Below, in pieces: positions 5,995-9,445 of a DNA stretch of 9,445 nt. Position 1 is the first letter of the stretch; each line of letters begins with the position of its first letter. A model generated the notes under the pieces. The model was not told the DNA's origin. It saw nothing but the letters and a program-made list of their open reading frames with translations, and made no database searches. The position numbers and the translations under genes were made by a program. Origin of the DNA: Chloroflexia bacterium (GTDB lineage: Bacteria > Chloroflexota > Chloroflexia > Thermomicrobiales > JALYUS01); NCBI GenBank assembly GCA_025924435.1, contig JAICIL010000167.1, positions 1 through 9,445 on the forward strand, written 5' to 3'.

Positions 5995-6003
5995 ATCCTA
6001 GCA
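5995..6003 (-). promoter_or_regulatory. Possible extended -10 promoter of the ABM-like gene
   Basis: The minus strand reads TGC (6003-6001) then TAGGAT (6000-5995), an extended -10 without a good -35 partner. It lies in the 159-base gap between the pseudo-peptidase stop and the ABM-like start, and would give a leader of about 100 nt. The gap shows no other feature. Confidence 0.3.
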
Positions 6004-6047
6004 CAGCGTCGCGGTCGGGCGGGAGAGCGTGCCGGCAGCGGCATACT

Positions 6048-6725
6048 CTATTGCAGCGTCGTGTGCGGGAATCGGTCGGTGTCCGACAGATGCCGCGCCG
6101 GGGGTGGGGCAGATCGCGCGCTCGTCCGCTCCGATGGCGTGCGGGCGATCACGCCACCGATGATCGCCGCCGCCTCCATCCCCGTCATCGCCTCGCGCCA
6201 CGCCAGGTGCCCGGCGAGCACCCGCAACGCCGCCCGATTCGCCGCTTGCTCGAAGAGCGCGAATGCCTCCCGGCGCGCCCGGCGATAGAGCGCATTCCAG
6301 CGTTCCCGCTGCGCCGCCTCCAGCGCGGGGATGATCCGCCACGCCTCGGCGACATCCGCATGTGCATCGTCCGCCTTGGGGAGCGGCGCATAATCCCAGT
6401 ATGCGTCGCGCGGCGCCTCGGCGGGCGCGTCCTCCGCTCGATCACACGCGGCGACGGCCTCCCGCCCGGCGAGGCAGAGGACGATCCGGCCCCAGAAATA
6501 GGTGTCCGCCGGGCCGACGACGGGCCAGAGCGCGACCGCGCCACCCCCGCCATCCGCCCCGACGCCGATTTCCTCGAGCGGGACGCGATAGCGAAAGGCG
6601 GCGACCGCCTGCCCGGCGGCATAGCGGGCGAATCGCTCCCGCCGCACCGCCGGGGTGGGCGACGCGGCGACCGGCGACGCGGCGATGGGGAGCGACTCGT
6701 ACTCGACGGCGACCATCTCTTCCAT
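6048..6725 (-). CDS. Degenerate M41-like (FtsH-peptidase-like) protein, zinc site lost
   Basis: A 225-residue protein whose order of features resembles small stand-alone M41-type metallopeptidase-like proteins. RERFARYAAGQAVAAFRYRVPLEEIGV (from about residue 29) lines up with the family's AYHEAGHAVVAYxLGxPxxxVxI helix. WGRIVLCLAGREAVAAC (about 78-94) aligns with its LLAGPAAE segment. ADVAEAWRII (123-132) and a long helical C-terminus, ERWNALYRRARREAFALFEQ with AMTGMEAAAIIGG, also match. The HEAGH zinc/catalytic motif has become Y35-A-A-G-Q39, so both His ligands and the Glu are gone and peptidase activity is not expected. The open frame reaches 6959, but those 78 residues overlap the divergent promoter region; I start at 6725, with GGAAGGG nine bases ahead. 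Homology is inferred by eye; it may be an unrelated hypothetical protein. Confidence 0.5.
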   Translation of the reverse strand: MEEMVAVEYESLPIAASPVAASPTPAVRRERFARYAAGQAVAAFRYRVPLEEIGVGADGGGGAVALWPVVGPADTYFWGRIVLCLAGREAVAACDRAEDAPAEAPRDAYWDYAPLPKADDAHADVAEAWRIIPALEAAQRERWNALYRRARREAFALFEQAANRAALRVLAGHLAWREAMTGMEAAAIIGGVIARTPSERTSARSAPPPARHLSDTDRFPHTTLQ

Positions 6726-7050
6726 GACCCAGGACCCCTTCCAACCGGACGCTCGGCGCCGCGCTTCGGACCGCGAGGGAGCATACGCGGCGAGTGATCG
6801 TACGGAATGCCCAAACGGTGATGAGGCGAGCGGGGCAGCCGTCGTCGCGCAGTATCGCACGGCGGCGCGCGCATGCCGATTGTACGGACGCCATAAGTCC
6901 TCCTCGATTCCTCGGCGGTAGAGATCGAGGCGATGACCGTCGCTGTCGCAACTTGACATAGTACGAGGTTATGTGTACGTTCGTTGTGTCCGTATCGTTC
7001 GAGCATACGGGCGGCGATTGCTCGCGCGAATGGAGGAGGGGCCGACTCGC
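6726..7050. other. Intergenic region between divergent genes
   Basis: About 325 bases separate the divergent starts at 6725 and 7051. The right part holds the TTGACA promoter of the amidase gene and a 6-bp hairpin in its leader, CCGTAT (6990-6995) with ATACGG (7005-7010). For the minus-strand gene, a weak TGC-GATACT extended -10 (6859-6851) and a TACTAT (6963-6958) overlapping the plus-strand -35 box are possible, neither with a good partner. Nothing else is recognisable. Confidence 0.5.
6953..6981 (+). promoter_or_regulatory. Strong sigma-70-type promoter of the amidase gene
   Basis: A perfect TTGACA (6953-6958), an optimal 17-base spacer and TACGTT (6976-6981, matching at the key TA and final T) predict initiation near 6988. 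The leader would be about 63 nt and begin with a small hairpin. Because the element overlaps the most upstream in-frame ATG at 6973, it also argues that translation begins further down, at 7051. Confidence 0.65.
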
Positions 7051-9255
7051 ATGGGCTTTGAAGAACGCGTGACGCGGCGGGCGCTCTTGCGCCTCGGCGG
7101 CCGGGTGGTGATCGGGACGACCGTCTCCGCGTTGTTCCTCACACCGGCCACCGCACGCGCCGCGCCCTTCGCGCGCACCTTCACTTGGGAGCAGCGCGAC
7201 GTGTCGCTCGCCGACGCCCCGATCATCTCGCCGCCGCTCGCGTGCGACTTCCCGTTCAACGCGCTCGAATCGCAGTGGGATGCCGACACCCCGGCGGGAT
7301 CCTCGCTCGATTTCTCCATCCGCACCGGGGCCGATGGCGGGGATTGGACGGAGTGGATGCCGCTCCATGTTGACGACCACGCGCGCGATGACGCCGACGA
7401 CGGGACGTTCGGCGATCTGGTCATCGTCGCGCCCGCGACGCGGATGCAGTACCGGATCGAGGCGGGCGCGAGCACGGACGGCGGCGGGCCGACCCTCCGC
7501 GCGCTCATCTTCACGGCGGTTGATACGATGAGCGACGATCTGTCGCCGGTGACGGCGCGCGAAGTCGCGCCGACGCCGAAGATCATCCCGCGCGCGGGCT
7601 GGGGGGCGGACGAGCGGCTGCGCTTCGACAAGAAGCAGCAAGAGGTCTGGCCGCCGGAGTACCGCCCGATCGAGAAGGTCGTCATCCATCACACCGTGAC
7701 GGCCAATCCCGACCCGAATCCGACGGCGACGATCCGGGCGATCTACCAGTATCACGCCGTCACGCGCGGATGGGGGGACATCGGGTACAATTTCCTCATT
7801 GACCCGGACGGCCGCATTTACGAGGGGCGCCATGGCGGGGCTGGCGTGGTCGGCGGGCACACCTACGGCTACAATTACGGCAGCATGGGCATCGCCATGC
7901 TGGGGACGTATAGCGCGCGGAGCATCACGGACGCGGCGCGCACCGCCCTGGAAGCGCTGATTCACGACAGGGCGGGCCACCTCGACCCACTGGGGAAGGG
8001 ATTCTTCGTCAATCGCGAGAACGTCTGGAACATCAGCGGACATCGCTCCCTGACCCAGACCGACTGCCCCGGCGACCGGTTCTATCTCTCCTTCGCCAAC
8101 CTCCGCCGCGCGTTGAAGGGGGTGCCGCAGTGGACGGGCGACCCCGACGCGGACCCGCTCGCCGCGAATCCGCCGGACGCCGCCGGACCACCACCGGCAT
8201 CCGCGCAACCCGCGAAATCCGTGGCCCCGCCACCCGTCGCGAAACCGATACTGGTACGCGCTACGCTGGCGGATGTCTCGTGGTCCGCCACGACCGTATA
8301 CGCCCGCGATCCGCTCACGGTGCGGCTGACGATCAAGAACACGGGCACTGCGGCGCTCCCGGCGGGCACGCCCGCGCCGACGTACATCTACACCGAGGGG
8401 GAGACGTACGCAAAGAAGGGCTTCCCGGTGCCGCGCGGCGCGTTGCGCATCGCCATCGGCCCACCCACCCGGCCCAACGACCCGCCCTATCGGTGGGGGC
8501 TGGAGCGCGACCTGCCGCCCGGCGAGACGGCGACGCTCGCCGTCGCGATGCGCGCGCGCGCGCCGGGGCGGGTGCAACTGGCGGTGACCCTCCGGCGCGA
8601 GGGATACATCGTCCTCGATCAGACCGACCCGCAGGCGATCATCGTGCTCGCCAACCCGACCGACCCCGTACCCGCCGCGCAGGCGAAGGACGGCATCTAC
8701 GTTGCCGAGACGAGGCACACCATTGCGGGGGCGATCCGCGCGCAGTGGGAGATGAACGGCGGCGCCGCGCTCTTCGGCCTCCCGATCACCGAGTCGTTCG
8801 CGGAGAAGAACGGCGACGACGGGAAGATGTACATCGTGCAGTATTTCGAGCGGGCGCGCTTCGAGGTGCATCCGGGGAAGGATGGCGCGCCGGATCGCGT
8901 CGAACTCGGCCGCCTCGGCAGCATCGCCGCGCGCGGGCGGGGGAAGGAAGCGCCGTTCGCGCGCGTCGCGGCGGTCGCGGAGACGGCGGAGCGGCGCTTC
9001 TTCCCAGAGGTGGGGCATCTGCTGAGCGGCACATTCAAGGCCTTCTGGGAGACACACGGCGGCCTCGCGGTCTTCGGGTTCCCGATCAGCGAGCCATTCG
9101 CGGAGAGGAGCGCGACCGACGGGAAGACGTACACCGTGCAGTATTTCGAGCGCCACCGCTTCGAGCGCCACCCGGAGAAGCAAGGGCAGGACGGGGAGGT
9201 CGCACTCGGTCTCCTCGGCAGCGAAATCCTCCGCGCGCGCGGCTGGCTGCAATAA
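7051..9255 (+). CDS. Tat-exported N-acetylmuramoyl-L-alanine amidase (PGRP domain) with LGFP-like repeats
   Basis: A 734-residue exported amidase expected to cut the bond between muramic acid and L-Ala in peptidoglycan. A twin-arginine signal is visible: TRRALLRLGG (R9, R10), a hydrophobic stretch, and cleavage near ATARA|AP (about 37). A beta-rich N-domain covers about 40-165. The PGRP/amidase-2 domain spans about 176-359 with its zinc ligands H213 (VVIHHT), H331 (ISGHRS) and C339 (TDCPGD), plus Y246 (GYNFLID). A Pro/Ala linker (about 374-398) leads to a CARDB-like beta domain (about 401-535) with LTIKNTGTAALPAG. Two LGFP-like repeats end the protein (546-625, 646-726) and probably bind the envelope. 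Start: GGAGGAGGGG stands nine bases before ATG 7051; the in-frame ATGs at 6973 and 7030 lack a site. No terminator follows. Confidence 0.9.
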   Translation: MGFEERVTRRALLRLGGRVVIGTTVSALFLTPATARAAPFARTFTWEQRDVSLADAPIISPPLACDFPFNALESQWDADTPAGSSLDFSIRTGADGGDWTEWMPLHVDDHARDDADDGTFGDLVIVAPATRMQYRIEAGASTDGGGPTLRALIFTAVDTMSDDLSPVTAREVAPTPKIIPRAGWGADERLRFDKKQQEVWPPEYRPIEKVVIHHTVTANPDPNPTATIRAIYQYHAVTRGWGDIGYNFLIDPDGRIYEGRHGGAGVVGGHTYGYNYGSMGIAMLGTYSARSITDAARTALEALIHDRAGHLDPLGKGFFVNRENVWNISGHRSLTQTDCPGDRFYLSFANLRRALKGVPQWTGDPDADPLAANPPDAAGPPPASAQPAKSVAPPPVAKPILVRATLADVSWSATTVYARDPLTVRLTIKNTGTAALPAGTPAPTYIYTEGETYAKKGFPVPRGALRIAIGPPTRPNDPPYRWGLERDLPPGETATLAVAMRARAPGRVQLAVTLRREGYIVLDQTDPQAIIVLANPTDPVPAAQAKDGIYVAETRHTIAGAIRAQWEMNGGAALFGLPITESFAEKNGDDGKMYIVQYFERARFEVHPGKDGAPDRVELGRLGSIAARGRGKEAPFARVAAVAETAERRFFPEVGHLLSGTFKAFWETHGGLAVFGFPISEPFAERSATDGKTYTVQYFERHRFERHPEKQGQDGEVALGLLGSEILRARGWLQ
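8686..9228 (+). repeat. Two in-gene LGFP-like repeats with a 300-bp period
   Basis: Units at about 8686-8925 and 8986-9228 encode related modules: GGAALFGLPITESFAE with GGLAVFGFPISEPFAE, then MYIVQYFERARFEVHPG with TYTVQYFERHRFERHPE, and LGRLGS with LGLLGS. The DNA is close enough to see directly: GTGCAGTATTTCGAGCG occurs at 8837 and again exactly 300 bases later at 9137. The shared period of 100 codons indicates an internal duplication. Confidence 0.85.
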
Positions 9256-9445
9256 AGCCGCCGCCATCCTTGACCACCGCCTGCCCGTACGGGTCGTAGC
9301 CGTAGCGCGCCGCCAGGTTCCCGAACGGGTCCACCATGCCGACGACACTCCCCAGCCCGTCGAACAGGTAGTAGTAGCTGCCCGCCGCCGTCCGCTGGCT
9401 GACCAGGTGGCCCGAGGTCGTCCGGGTGTAGTAGACCGTCTGCCC
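9086..9445 (-). pseudogene. RHS-repeat core fragment, truncated at its 3' end
   Basis: Entering from the right edge on the minus strand, the frame encodes typical RHS/YD-repeat core sequence: VYYTRTTSGHLVSQRTA, YYYLFDGLGSVVGMVD and ARYGYDPYGQAVV (9445 to about 9270). RHS proteins make large shells that carry toxins or surface tips. Here the core stops before the expected RARYYDPxxGRF block. The remaining frame (about 9270 to the stop at 9086) is only the antisense of the amidase gene's last 170 bases, Arg-rich and without domain features. The fragment is therefore most likely a remnant cut off by a rearrangement; the 5' part lies outside the window. A real RHS gene with an antisense-encoded tail is a less likely alternative. 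Confidence 0.6.

Noticed and set aside
5277..6797. A 506-codon plus-strand frame opposite the ABM-like and M41-like genes
   Set aside because: It is Arg/Pro-rich throughout, spans two genes and their gap, and shows no family motif.
6726..6959. N-terminal 78-residue extension of the M41-like protein
   Set aside because: It overlaps the divergent promoter region and has no ribosome site, and its composition is unlike the rest of the protein; the start at 6725 has GGAAGGG upstream.
9086..9270. RHS C-terminal toxin tip encoded after the core
   Set aside because: The core-ending motif is missing and the tail is exactly the antisense of the amidase coding sequence, Arg-rich and without toxin features.
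6442..9348. A 968-codon open frame on the minus strand opposite the amidase gene
   Set aside because: Its product is Arg/Ala/Gly-rich without domains, and the plus strand carries a clear amidase; long antisense frames are expected in GC-rich genes.

Overview
The window is about 9.4 kb of GC-rich bacterial DNA, densely coded on both strands. The organism is probably a member of the Chloroflexota (Thermomicrobia-like). This is inferred from base composition, from extended -10 promoters of the TGC-TATACT kind, from a long C/G-tract palindrome of a type I associate with that phylum, and from a secreted amidase ending in repeats with the VQYFERxRFExHP signature. No rRNA, tRNA, CRISPR array or transposase gene is visible.

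Layout. At the left edge a minus-strand gene begins (first six codons only) behind a strong ribosome binding site. After a non-coding stretch with a near-perfect 51-bp palindrome comes a minus-strand MFS transporter gene (248-1435). Its roughly 200-nt leader carries what I read as a ykkC-class (guanidine-I-like) riboswitch, followed by a hairpin pair that can bury the AUG. Upstream on the same strand is an aldo/keto reductase gene (1673-2653). It diverges from a plus-strand pair encoding an alpha/beta-hydrolase-fold protein with a cysteine nucleophile (2849-3715) and an S66 LD-carboxypeptidase (3752-4696). A strong intrinsic terminator separates that pair from a run of minus-strand genes: a small secreted Tyr/Gly/Pro-rich protein (4773-5144), a tandem antibiotic-biosynthesis-monooxygenase-like (ABM-like) domain protein (5280-5888), and a degenerate M41-like pseudo-peptidase (6048-6725). 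A plus-strand promoter with a perfect TTGACA then drives a large Tat-exported N-acetylmuramoyl-L-alanine amidase with C-terminal LGFP-like repeats (7051-9255). At the right edge a broken RHS-repeat fragment on the minus strand runs into the 3' end of the amidase gene.

How the parts may work together. Two proteins handle peptidoglycan or its peptides (S66 carboxypeptidase and PGRP amidase), and two more are exported or membrane proteins. The rest looks like ordinary single-gene housekeeping or accessory functions, not one pathway. The most notable item is the RNA leader of the transporter: if it is a guanidine-I switch, the MFS protein becomes a candidate guanidinium exporter.
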